A DNA stretch of 64,000 nt. Source: JBMNIZ01 sp050951405. GTDB taxonomy: Bacteria; Bacillota; DULZ01. The notes beneath the pieces are model-generated. The model worked only from the letters and a program-made list of their open reading frames with translations, had not been told where the DNA came from and made no database searches. The DNA lies in the NCBI GenBank assembly GCA_050951405.1, contig JBMNIZ010000012.1:186001-250000 (forward strand). Direction: 5' to 3'. The position numbers were made by a program, and so were the translations under genes. Every line of letters begins with the position of its first letter. Positions within the stretch are counted from its first letter, which is position 1. Below are positions 17,632 through 25,747 of this stretch, in pieces.

Positions 17632-18609
17632 CTCTCTAATTCTACACTATTAAGAAACTCGCTTCCGTTATCTACCGTAATGGTTTTGAACACTTCTGAA
17701 AAGCGTGCTCCGTACTCTCTTTCAAGCCTATCCAGCGTTTTCTTCACTGATTTCTGTGTCTTTTCCGGCATCTTTCGGATAATCTCTTTTCTAAACTTGC
17801 GTTCTGTTAGAACTAAGAGTGCGGCTTTGCCTTTCCCTTTGCCGCTTACAACACAATCCATCTCCCAATGGCCGGCTTCTTCACGAGTATTAGCTGCCGC
17901 AGGTCTTTCTTCAATGCTTCTGCCTTTTAGATTGTTGTGGGCAACTCGTACCCTCTTATGGCGATTTTTTTTAGGTACTCGTTTTACTGGAAGGTTTTTA
18001 TTTGTTATATTTGCAAATACTTCTTTGTCGATATAGTTATAGAGCGTTTTTGTGCATATACTAGTCTTAAATTTTAAGCCTTTTGCCCGGATTTCGCCAA
18101 TGACTGCGTCAGGGGTATATCCCTCTTTGATAATCTTTTTTTCAATGTAATCGGCTAGTTTATGGTCATGACCGATCTTTAAGCATGCTCCCTTATTAGC
18201 AGCTCTCTCGCGGTATATTCGCTCTGCTGTATCTGCACAGTATCTATCAACATAAACCAGGTCGCTTCTCAGCATCCTGACAGTTCCACGGGCAATCTCA
18301 CGTTCGATGGTTCGCTTATGCTTGCCTAACAGCTTTGCTATCTCGCTGGGTGACTTCTTCTCCTTTAGAAGAATTTCAATCTGATAGCGTTCTTTTACAG
18401 TGATGTGTTTAAAACGGCGGGAAGTCGTGGTACAATTGAGTTGACTCATGTGCTTTGCCTCCTTTATGTTTTTAAGCGTAGTTACCTTAAACATATCAGA
18501 GGTTTAGCCATGAGTCTCTATTTTTTATTAAATGCGGCAATTAATTTTACAACTTACCAAGATAGGAAACAATTCAGCAAGAGTTCGCTGGATCAAAAAA
18601 GAGCGACGT

Positions 18610-19368
18610 TTAGGAAAACCTGGCTCCCTTCTTCTGGGAAATGATAAATCGAATATCTTGATCCGCAGAAAGCCTGTAAATTTTACATAGCTGCAGGATA
18701 CGAGAAGTCGTTCTTTCTCCCAGGTAGGCTTCCAATTCTTCCAAGTCGTGGTTGGTGGTGATGATGATGGGCAATTGGTGATTGGCCCGGTAGTTCAGGA
18801 TTGAATAGATTTTATTCACCGTCCAATCTGTGTAATTGTGAACACCCAAATCATCCAAAACCAGCAGTTCCACCGTTCTGGCGGATTCAAGCAAAGTCAG
18901 CTCATCAACGCCAGGATCTCCGGTGCGGGAATAGGTGGCTTTGATTTCGTCCAGCAAGTCAGGAACCACAGCAAACAAGACCTGATGCCCCTGGGCTAGG
19001 ACTGCGTTAGCAATCGCCCCGGCAAGAAAAGTTTTCCCGCTTCCTACCGACCCAGTAAAAAGCAGTCCTTGACCTCGATATTTTCCCTTGGAAAACTCTG
19101 TAACAAATTCCTTTGCCGCTTGATAAGCCCTGCGCGCACTTTCAAAATAAGTGAGATTGGTATCATTCCCGGGGGTTTTATCTTTGGGGTAATAGTCCAA
19201 GGAAAATTTATCAAAAGTATAGCTTCGCAGCAAGCCGCCAAGGTTGGCATAGCGAAATCGATTAGCTAAGGCTTTTTGCCTCATACAGGGACAGCGATAG
19301 CCCATACCGTCTTTTACTATAACCCCCCGGTCTTGGCATAAGTTGCACTTTTTGTTGTTGTTCATCAT
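18610..19368 (-). CDS. dnaC: DnaC-like helicase loader ATPase
   Basis: A 252-residue AAA+ protein that would load the replicative helicase. The N-terminus has a zinc-finger-like CNLCQDRG and CPC, as in Firmicute DnaC/DnaI proteins. Walker A is GSVGSGKTFLAGAIA, Walker B is LLVLDDLGVH, sensor 1 is IITTNHDLEEL and the arginine finger region is GERTTSRILQLC. Host context (dnaD and trkA upstream on the same strand, no DDE gene) separates it from the IstB proteins in this window. It starts about ten bases after the dnaD stop, so the pair is coupled. IS30 copy 3 sits 37 bases behind its stop without damaging it. Confidence 0.88.
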   Translation of the reverse strand: MMNNNKKCNLCQDRGVIVKDGMGYRCPCMRQKALANRFRYANLGGLLRSYTFDKFSLDYYPKDKTPGNDTNLTYFESARRAYQAAKEFVTEFSKGKYRGQGLLFTGSVGSGKTFLAGAIANAVLAQGHQVLFAVVPDLLDEIKATYSRTGDPGVDELTLLESARTVELLVLDDLGVHNYTDWTVNKIYSILNYRANHQLPIIITTNHDLEELEAYLGERTTSRILQLCKIYRLSADQDIRFIISQKKGARFS

Positions 19369-19378
19369 GCATACATCC

Positions 19379-20152
19379 TTAGCTTAAATAAACGTCTTTA
19401 TATTTGCCGCTTCTTTTTTTTGTTTCCATAGCTTTTCTTTGCAGCCGTTTGGCCAAACCTCTTTTCGGCTCGTTTTGCTCTCGAAATTCTTTTTCATATT
19501 GATCCAGTTGCTTTAAAGTCCTAATATCGTGACGTGCCCAATCCGCAAGAATAGAATCCATATACCTAAAGTTTCTAATGCCACGTAAACTTGCTCTTTT
19601 GAGAGCTTCCAGTATCAAGGAAGGCTGGTAACCGTCCTCATAGTACCATTCCATGATTTGGTTGCTTTCAAAAGGTGAGAGCAGCCTGGCAAATTCTTTT
19701 TCGAAAGCTTGAATGAGGTTTTTAAAAACTTCATCCCTGGCCGGCGGTTTTTGGCTAGCGATCTTCTCCCCTTTCTGTATTTGCTTTACCTTGAGGCAAG
19801 CCCAAATTTCTGCCAGCTTGTCAAAAAGTCCGGTAAAAGAAAATTGATCAGTCCAGGTTTTGCTTTGATGATCATAATAATGATCAACGGAAATAATCTT
19901 TTTTTCCATTAAGCCGGCCAAGAGCCCTTGTACTTCGGTGCTGTTGATGGTCATGTAGCTGGAAATATCCTCAGGGGAAGGAAAACTGTTCTGTTCCTCC
20001 TGTTTAAAACGCCATAGCTGGAGAATTAGAAGCATTTCCGTTTCATTTAGTTGGAGATCCCTATAGTGTTTGAGCAAGAGAAAAGGCAGGTTAATGGCGC
20101 CGTCCGTTGCCAAATCAGCAGCAAATCGGGCCAAAATATTGTTTCGTGCCAT
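19379..20152 (-). CDS. dnaD: DnaD-domain replication initiation protein
   Basis: A 257-residue protein of the DnaD/DnaB family, which helps remodel origin DNA and recruit the helicase loader. The N-terminal winged-helix part contains LPFLLLKHYRDLQLNETEMLLILQLW. The C-terminal DnaD domain contains FEKEFARLLSPFESNQIMEWYYEDGYQPSLILEALKRA and the end motif NFRYMDSILADW (YxxxIL.W), the family signature. A basic tail (KRLQRKAMETKKRSGKY) follows and may bind DNA. ATG behind AAGGGGGTT. Directly upstream of dnaC, which supports the role. Confidence 0.9.
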   Translation of the reverse strand: MARNNILARFAADLATDGAINLPFLLLKHYRDLQLNETEMLLILQLWRFKQEEQNSFPSPEDISSYMTINSTEVQGLLAGLMEKKIISVDHYYDHQSKTWTDQFSFTGLFDKLAEIWACLKVKQIQKGEKIASQKPPARDEVFKNLIQAFEKEFARLLSPFESNQIMEWYYEDGYQPSLILEALKRASLRGIRNFRYMDSILADWARHDIRTLKQLDQYEKEFREQNEPKRGLAKRLQRKAMETKKRSGKYKDVYLS

Positions 20153-20206
20153 GATTAACCCCCTTTGAAAAATAGCGGTAGCAGGTAGACCGATTAAATA
20201 TCCCCT

Positions 20207-21547
20207 TCAGGCTTCCAGAAAGAAGGTTTCCACTTTTTTGATGGCTTCAGGCAGGGCAAAGACAATAACATGGTCTCCGGTTAGAATCAAATCATCCCCG
20301 GAAGGAATAATCACTTTTTCTTGTCTGCTAATGGCACCGATGATGGCTCCCACGGGGAATTTTAGTGTCCGTAGGGGTTTGTTGACAATGATAGAGTTCT
20401 CCGGAGCGATGAATTCCAACATTTCTGCCTTAGCCCCTCCTAACAGGCTGACTGAGACAATATCACCTTTCCGGATGAATTTGAGAATTGTTTCGGCAGT
20501 CAAAACTCGTGGGCTGATGGTAATATCCACTCCTACTTTTTCTACTAAAGAGGCATAGTCGGAACGTCTGATTTGGGCAATTGTTTTCTTGGCCCCCAGA
20601 TGTTTGGCCAATAAGGAGACTAATAAATTAACTTTATCATCCCCTGTAGCTGCTACAAAAAGATCGGTGGAACCGGTATCTTCTTCTTCGAGTAGAGTAA
20701 GGTCTGTGCCGTCTCCATTGATGACCAAGACATTTTGCAGGCTCTCCACGCAACGGCGGCATTGGTTCAGATCTTTATCTATTATTTTCACTGAGAGGTT
20801 TTTCTTTTCAAGGAGGCTTGCCAGATAAATCCCGAGACGGCCGCCGCCAAGAATGATTACCGATTTAATGTCTGTGTGGGTAGTTCCCAGTAGTTTTTCA
20901 ATGTCCAACATTTCCGTGGTCTTGGCAATAACGAAAATGAGGTCTTCCGGATAAAGAATATCGTCACCCCGGGGAATAATCATTTTTTCGTTACGCAAGA
21001 TGGCGACGATTAAGAAAGGATGGGGCAATCGGAGATTTCTTAATTTGGTATAGGCCACAGGAGCCTTTTCCGACAAGCGCAGTTCCAACAATTGGACCTT
21101 ACCCTGGGCGTAATACTCCACATTGGCGGCTTCCGGAAACTTGACCAATTTGGCTATTGTTTGGGCGGCAACTCGTTCCGGATTAATAATCAGGTCTACA
21201 CCAAAAGTATCCAAGGCCTTTTCCTCTGTGATTTCCATATATTCCGGATTTCTTACCCTGGCTATGGTCCTTGATACGCCAAAGCTTTTGGCAATCAAAC
21301 AGGCGATCAGATTCAACTCATCCGCTTCAGTTACTGCAATCACTAAATCAGCTTCGGCTACCCCGGCCTGCTTCAAGACTTTAATACTGGCTCCGTTTCC
21401 GCCAAGGGTTTGCACGTCCAGGTTTTGATCAACGATGCGGCGCCTTTCCTCATTTTTCTCGATGAGAACTACATCATGGTTTTCCAGTGAGAGCATCTGG
21501 GCAATACTATATCCTACTTTACCTGCTCCGATTATAATGGCGCGCAC
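20207..21547 (-). CDS. trkA: Trk-type potassium uptake regulatory subunit TrkA
   Basis: TrkA (KtrA-like, double length) is the cytosolic ring that gates a K+ channel subunit in response to nucleotide. Two RCK halves are seen: first Rossmann fold RAIIIGAGKVGYSIAQ with acidic VVLIEKNEERR, and second SVIILGGGRLGIYLASLL with VKIIDKDLNQ. Each is followed by a TrkA-C domain (IPRGDDILYPEDLIFVIA and IPSGDDLILTGDHVIVFA). 446 residues is normal for the duplicated type. I place the start at the GTG at 21547 (RAIIIG) behind GGGGGT; an ATG at 21565 would add six residues. No trkH/trkG lies in the window. Downstream, dnaD follows within 55 bases. Confidence 0.9.
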   Translation of the reverse strand: MRAIIIGAGKVGYSIAQMLSLENHDVVLIEKNEERRRIVDQNLDVQTLGGNGASIKVLKQAGVAEADLVIAVTEADELNLIACLIAKSFGVSRTIARVRNPEYMEITEEKALDTFGVDLIINPERVAAQTIAKLVKFPEAANVEYYAQGKVQLLELRLSEKAPVAYTKLRNLRLPHPFLIVAILRNEKMIIPRGDDILYPEDLIFVIAKTTEMLDIEKLLGTTHTDIKSVIILGGGRLGIYLASLLEKKNLSVKIIDKDLNQCRRCVESLQNVLVINGDGTDLTLLEEEDTGSTDLFVAATGDDKVNLLVSLLAKHLGAKKTIAQIRRSDYASLVEKVGVDITISPRVLTAETILKFIRKGDIVSVSLLGGAKAEMLEFIAPENSIIVNKPLRTLKFPVGAIIGAISRQEKVIIPSGDDLILTGDHVIVFALPEAIKKVETFFLEA

Positions 21548-21649
21548 AGGGCAATCGACCCCCATACCAGTTGTTTGGTCTTAAACAATCATATCATTTT
21601 GTACTATAATAATAAAGAGATCTTTCTGTAGGATTGAGGGGAAGTATGG

Positions 21650-22504
21650 ATGAGGGTGATCGCTTTAGTTGGATCAAGTGGTACCGGTAAAAGCCACCGG
21701 GCTCTCTTGGTAGCCCACGAATATGGAGCCGATGCCATAATTGATGACGGTCTTCTCATCAAAAAAGGCAGGATAGTTGCCGGTATCTCAGCCAAAAAAC
21801 AGGCTACAGCCATCGGCGCCATTAAGACGGCTCTTTTCACCAGCGACAGCCATGCGGCAGAGATTATGAATTTGCTCAAGAAAGACCGGCCTGAATGCTT
21901 GCTTGTTTTGGGCACTTCAGTTGCCATGGTGGATAGGATCACCAGCAGGTTGAAACTACCATCTCCTGAGCTTTACCTGAACATTGAAGAGGTGGCTTCC
22001 CCCGGTGAAATCAGCAAAGCGCAAAAAATGCGAGAGAATTATGGGAAGCATGTGATCCCGGCTCCCTCAGTGGAGGTGAAGCGAAGACTGTCTGGTACTC
22101 TGGCTGACCCTCTCCAGACCTTTTTGAAAAAGAAATACCCGCAACCAGGCAAAGCACGGCATTTATGGATTAATCAAACAGTAGTCAGGCCCACTTTCAA
22201 TTTTTACGGCAAATTTTTTATCTCCGATCTGGCTATAAAACATATTGTTGAGGGCAGTTTGCATTCCTTTCCTTCAATTGTTAAAGTGCAGCACATTCAG
22301 ATGGACAGCAATTCTTCCGGGGCCTGTCTGAGCTTGGATTTGATTATCAAAATGGAAGGCCCCCTGCCGCCATTATTGAGAGCTGCGCAAAAAGCGATCA
22401 AGGATGCCGTGGAACACATGACCGCACTTCACGTGATAAAGGTCAATATCTTTCTTCGCAGAATTATTATTGATGAAAAAAACCCAGATAAAAGCTTAAA
22501 ATAG
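21650..22504 (+). CDS. P-loop protein with Asp23/Gls24-like C-terminal domain
   Basis: A 284-residue protein with two parts. Residues 1-110 form a nucleotide-binding domain with Walker A GSSGTGKSHRALL and a DDGLLIKKGR segment; LLVLGTS may be the Walker B strand. Residues about 175-275 (FNFYGKFFISDLAIKHIVEG to VIKVNIFLRRIIID) resemble the Asp23/Gls24 fold of envelope-stress proteins. The combination appears in some Clostridia as an uncharacterised family, so I give no function. It is divergent from trkA, with TATAAT at 21605-21610 but no convincing -35, and ATG behind GAGGGGAAG. Confidence 0.75.
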   Translation: MRVIALVGSSGTGKSHRALLVAHEYGADAIIDDGLLIKKGRIVAGISAKKQATAIGAIKTALFTSDSHAAEIMNLLKKDRPECLLVLGTSVAMVDRITSRLKLPSPELYLNIEEVASPGEISKAQKMRENYGKHVIPAPSVEVKRRLSGTLADPLQTFLKKKYPQPGKARHLWINQTVVRPTFNFYGKFFISDLAIKHIVEGSLHSFPSIVKVQHIQMDSNSSGACLSLDLIIKMEGPLPPLLRAAQKAIKDAVEHMTALHVIKVNIFLRRIIIDEKNPDKSLK

Positions 22505-22532
22505 GCCTCTGCTTTTTGGCAAAGGCCTATTC
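22499..22532 (+). terminator. Bidirectional terminator between convergent genes
   Basis: Nine-base stem AATAGGCCT / AGGCCTATT around a loop, between the P-loop gene and the MBL gene, which converge here. Confidence 0.7.
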
Positions 22533-22534
22533 TG

Positions 22535-24127
22535 TTAGGACACCTCATTCAGTTCGCTTTGGAGGCGTTTCAATAAATTAAATATTTCGCAGGACTTCTC
22601 CATATCAATATCCCCAGCGATGAGACGATTAAGCTTTTCTTGCACCTGTTGACTTAACTGACGAAGTACTTCCGCGTTGATTTCTGTCTCCAGAGGAATC
22701 TCTTTTCTCAAATCGCCGGTCAGATCAAACTCTTCCAGCCAGTGAGGAACTATCACTTCTGTATTTAGATGTTCTGCCAAAATGCCGGCCAGTGCTATGG
22801 AACCTTTTTCTTCCCCATGTGTGATAAATATTTTTCGCGGGGGCACCTTAAATTGCTTGGCCCATTTGAGCAAGCCTGTCTGGTCGGCATGCGCGGAAAA
22901 ACCGTCCAGATTGCGGATATCTGCCTTGACCATGATTTCTTCTCCGTGGATGCGAACGATTTTTTCTCCTTCCAGCAAGCGTCGGCCAAGAGTTCCTTCT
23001 GCTTGAAAACCTACAAAAAGAACTGTTGATTCCGGTCTCCAGAGGTTATGCTTCAAGTGGTGTTTAATGCGACCGGCATCTGCCATTCCGCTGGCGGAGA
23101 TAATAATGGCTCCACTTTGTATTTTGTTTAGGGCTATGGATTCTTCCACAGTTCGGCAAAAACGAAGTCCGGGCAGGTAAAGGGGGCAGGTACCTCCTTT
23201 GGAGCGGCGCAATTCAGTGGCCTCGGCATCGAAATAGTCGTAGTTACGGCAAAAGATTTCCGTGGCTGAAATTGCCAGGGGACTGTCGATGTATATATCC
23301 TGCCCTTTAATGTCGCCTCTTTCGATCAATCGGTGTAGATCGTATAATAGGTCCTGGGTTCTTTCCACGGCAAAGGCGGGAATGATCAGGTTGCCGCCTT
23401 TTTGAAAAGTTTCATGGATAACCTGCTTCAGGGCCTCCAGACGATCTATTTTTTCGGAATGATGACGGGCACCATAAGTGGACTCAATGATGAGAAAATC
23501 AGCAAAGTCGATGGGAGTGGGGTCATTGACCAGCGGCTGGTCCTTATTGCCCAGGTCACCGGAAAAAACAAATTTGCAGTTTCCTTCTTTGGAGGCAATC
23601 CATAGTTCGATAATGGATGAGCCTAGAATGTGCCCTGCATCGCGAAACCTGATGGTAATCCCGGGGTAAATCTCCCAAAATTCATCGTAGTTGATGGGAT
23701 GGAAATACTTCAGGCAGTTTTGGGCATCCAGCGAGGTATAAATGGGCTCCAAAAGGGGCTGCCCGGATCGGCGCAGTTTTCGGTTTTTCCGTTCCACCTC
23801 CATTTCCTGGATGTAGCCGCTGTCTTGCAGTAGTACCGAGCAAAGCTCAAATGTGGCGGAAGTGCAGATAACAGGTCCTTGATAGCCGTGTTTGTACAGT
23901 TTTGGGATCAAACCGGAATGGTCAATGTGGGCATGGGTAAGCAGCAAAAAGTCTATCGAACCGGGATCAAAGGGAAAGGAACCATAGTTCCTCTCCTTTA
24001 TATTTTTCGCTCCTTGAAATAACCCACAATCAATGAGCAGCCTTTGCTCACCGGTATCCACCAGATAACAGGCACCGGTTGTTGTTCTGGCTGCTCCATA
24101 AAAAGTAATCTTCAAGGTTTTTGCCAC
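22535..24127 (-). CDS. MBL-fold beta-CASP hydrolase (RNA-processing type)
   Basis: A 530-residue metallo-beta-lactamase of the beta-CASP group, whose bacterial and archaeal members act on RNA. Metal-binding motifs in order: LTHAHIDHSGLIP (motif 2), DAGHILGSSI (motif 3), FSGDLGNKDQP (motif 4). The beta-CASP insert contains IPAFAVERTQDLLYDLHRL and IIISASGMADAGRIKHHL (motif B region), and SAHADQTGLLKW carries motif C. The tail from about 460 is a helical extension rich in Glu and Gln. There is no KH domain, so it is not the archaeal CPSF1 type. GTG start behind GAAAGAG. A stand-alone gene between a bidirectional terminator and the aminotransferase; substrate unknown. Confidence 0.88.
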   Translation of the reverse strand: MAKTLKITFYGAARTTTGACYLVDTGEQRLLIDCGLFQGAKNIKERNYGSFPFDPGSIDFLLLTHAHIDHSGLIPKLYKHGYQGPVICTSATFELCSVLLQDSGYIQEMEVERKNRKLRRSGQPLLEPIYTSLDAQNCLKYFHPINYDEFWEIYPGITIRFRDAGHILGSSIIELWIASKEGNCKFVFSGDLGNKDQPLVNDPTPIDFADFLIIESTYGARHHSEKIDRLEALKQVIHETFQKGGNLIIPAFAVERTQDLLYDLHRLIERGDIKGQDIYIDSPLAISATEIFCRNYDYFDAEATELRRSKGGTCPLYLPGLRFCRTVEESIALNKIQSGAIIISASGMADAGRIKHHLKHNLWRPESTVLFVGFQAEGTLGRRLLEGEKIVRIHGEEIMVKADIRNLDGFSAHADQTGLLKWAKQFKVPPRKIFITHGEEKGSIALAGILAEHLNTEVIVPHWLEEFDLTGDLRKEIPLETEINAEVLRQLSQQVQEKLNRLIAGDIDMEKSCEIFNLLKRLQSELNEVS

Positions 24128-24211
24128 CTCTTTCTGTGCCAGCCGAACTAAGCTTAATATTTATATTCGCTGGCGAAGAGGTTAAATCCTGCCCTATCAG
24201 GACATTTTCGT

Positions 24212-25384
24212 CTATAGGTGCTTTTTGACGAAAAAGCTCATTCTTTGCATGGCTTCCTTCAGATTCTCCATGGAGGTGGCGTAAGAGATGCGAATATGCC
24301 CTTGACCGGAAGGACCAAAAGCGCTGCCTGGAACTACGGCCACTTTTTCTTCCCGCAAAAGCAATTCGGCAAAAAGCTCATCACTCATGCCTGTATTTTT
24401 TATCGAAGGGAAAATATAGAAAGCGCCTTTGGGTTCAAAACTTGCCAGCCCCATCTCGGTCAATTCCCTGTAGACAAATTCACGGCGAGAATTATATTCT
24501 GCGACCATCTTCAGCACTTCTTGCCGTCCGTTTTTCAGTCCTTCCAGCGCCGCTTCTTGAGCCATGATGGGAGCGCATAAAATAGTATACTGGTGGATTT
24601 TGACCATAGCATCAAGGAGGGGTGCCGGAGCAGCCACATAACCGATCCGCCATCCAGTCATTGCAAAAGCTTTGGAAAAGCCGCTGAGCAAGATTGTCCG
24701 CTCGCGCATTCCCGGTAAAGAGGCAATACTGGTATGTTTGGAGCCATAAGTCAGCTCGCTGTAGATTTCATCAGTTAAAACCAATAGATTGTGTTTGTTG
24801 ACGATTTTGGCTATGGGCTTCAAATCTTCTTCTGTCATCACCGCCCCGGTGGGATTGTTCGGGTAAGACAAGATAAGCAACTTTGTTCTGGGGGTGATGG
24901 CTTCTTCCAGATCTTTCGGCATCAACTTAAAACTGTCTTCTGCTTTGGTGAAGATGGAGATTGGATGCCCCCCGGCCAAAATAGTGCAGGGTTTATAGGA
25001 AACGTAAGAGGGTTCAACGACAATGATTTCGTCACCGGGACAAATGACAGCTCTCAAGGCCAGGTCAACTGCTTCGCTGGCGCCGATAGTAATCAAAATT
25101 TCCTCTTCAGGATCATAATTTATTCCATACTGAAGCGATAAATATTCCGCAATTGCGGTTCTTAGCTGCAGAGTACCTCGATTAGAGGTATAGGAAGTTT
25201 TTCCACGATTGATTGCCGTAATGGAGGCCTTTCTGATATGTTGGGGAGTGGCAAAGTCGGGTTCCCCTACTCCCAGAGAAATAATACCCTGGCTATTGGC
25301 CACCAGATCAAAAAACTTGCGAATTCCGGAGGGAGGTAAAGATTTGACCACTGGAGAGATCATGTCTTCAATTTTTAGCGCCAT
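24212..25384 (-). CDS. Class I/II pyridoxal-phosphate aminotransferase under T-box control
   Basis: A 390-residue fold-type I aminotransferase of the aspartate/aromatic group (PatA-like). It shows the N-terminal ISLGVGEPDFATP, the TSNRGTLQLRTAIAEYL substrate loop, the YPNNPTGAVMTEE cofactor loop with the Asn, LTDEIYSELTYG, the catalytic lysine in LLSGFSKAFAMTGWRIGYV, and the C-terminal IRISYATSMENL with the carboxylate-binding Arg. ATG at 25384 is chosen (GGAG upstream); a GTG four codons earlier is possible. The upstream T-box shows that its expression rises when one tRNA is uncharged, so it probably serves synthesis of one amino acid. My reading of the specifier (GCC, alanine) is tentative. 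Confidence 0.9.
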   Translation of the reverse strand: MALKIEDMISPVVKSLPPSGIRKFFDLVANSQGIISLGVGEPDFATPQHIRKASITAINRGKTSYTSNRGTLQLRTAIAEYLSLQYGINYDPEEEILITIGASEAVDLALRAVICPGDEIIVVEPSYVSYKPCTILAGGHPISIFTKAEDSFKLMPKDLEEAITPRTKLLILSYPNNPTGAVMTEEDLKPIAKIVNKHNLLVLTDEIYSELTYGSKHTSIASLPGMRERTILLSGFSKAFAMTGWRIGYVAAPAPLLDAMVKIHQYTILCAPIMAQEAALEGLKNGRQEVLKMVAEYNSRREFVYRELTEMGLASFEPKGAFYIFPSIKNTGMSDELFAELLLREEKVAVVPGSAFGPSGQGHIRISYATSMENLKEAMQRMSFFVKKHL

Positions 25385-25422
25385 TTCCTTCAGCACTCCT
25401 TCAAAAAATTATCATAGTAATT

Positions 25423-25690
25423 AAAAAGCCTCTCATCCCAAATAAGGGACGAGAGGCTTACCCGCGGTACCACCCTGCTTGGCCGTAAGGCCCAGACTCA
25501 GCGCAAGATACTGAGATCTTGCCATCTTTAACGGGATTTCCGGCAAGGCTTACTGACATTTCGGCCTGCAACTTCGGGGTGGCGTTGGATGCCTGTCTTG
25601 CTGGTTTGCACCGGCCACCAGCTCTCTTGGAAGACAGCAACATCTATTCTTCCCCTGCATTGTTTTTCTCTAATTATTTATCATTGCCTG
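25423..25690 (-). promoter_or_regulatory. T-box riboswitch leader of the aminotransferase gene
   Basis: The minus strand shows all main T-box parts. Stem I has the conserved GAGAGCTGGTGGCCGGTG arm. The 14-base T-box is GGTGGTACCGCGG (25462-25476). The terminator with a 13-base stem and T5 runs from 25459 to 25423, followed by the gene about 40 bases on. The T-box and terminator 5' arm can pair alternatively, as expected for antitermination by uncharged tRNA. The specifier loop lies opposite AGAATA and reads CAACGCCA; GCC (Ala) followed by the usual A is my best candidate, AAC (Asn) the other. Confidence 0.93.
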
Positions 25691-25692
25691 TA

Positions 25693-25721
25693 ATTATAGC
25701 AGGTCAGGAATGCATCGTCAA
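25693..25721 (-). promoter_or_regulatory. Promoter of the T-box transcript
   Basis: TTGACG (25716-25721), 17 bases, TATAAT (25693-25698) on the minus strand. The first base of the -10 complement (25693) is also the first base of the long duplication made by IS1634-like element 1, and IS30 copy 4 is inserted 26 bases upstream of the -35. Confidence 0.85.
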
Positions 25722-25747
25722 ATATATTTTTCCGCTGAATTATAAAA

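Larger units (their letters stand above)
16064..18558 (-). mobile_element. IS30-family element, copy 3, interrupted by IS256 copy D with adjacent deletion
   Basis: Fifteen-base target repeats (16049-16063 and 18559-18573, beginning AAGATAGG) flank it exactly, so host DNA on both sides was continuous before. The transposase N-terminal 280 residues are present at 17632-18494; the GGGG end is reduced to 36 bp (16064-16099). About 250 bp of the transposase 3' end are missing at the IS256 boundary. The element is dead. Confidence 0.88.

Noticed and set aside
18610..19368. DnaC-like protein considered as another IstB of an IS21 element
   Set aside because: It has the N-terminal cysteine cluster of replication loaders, is coupled to dnaD, and has no istA or IS ends around it.
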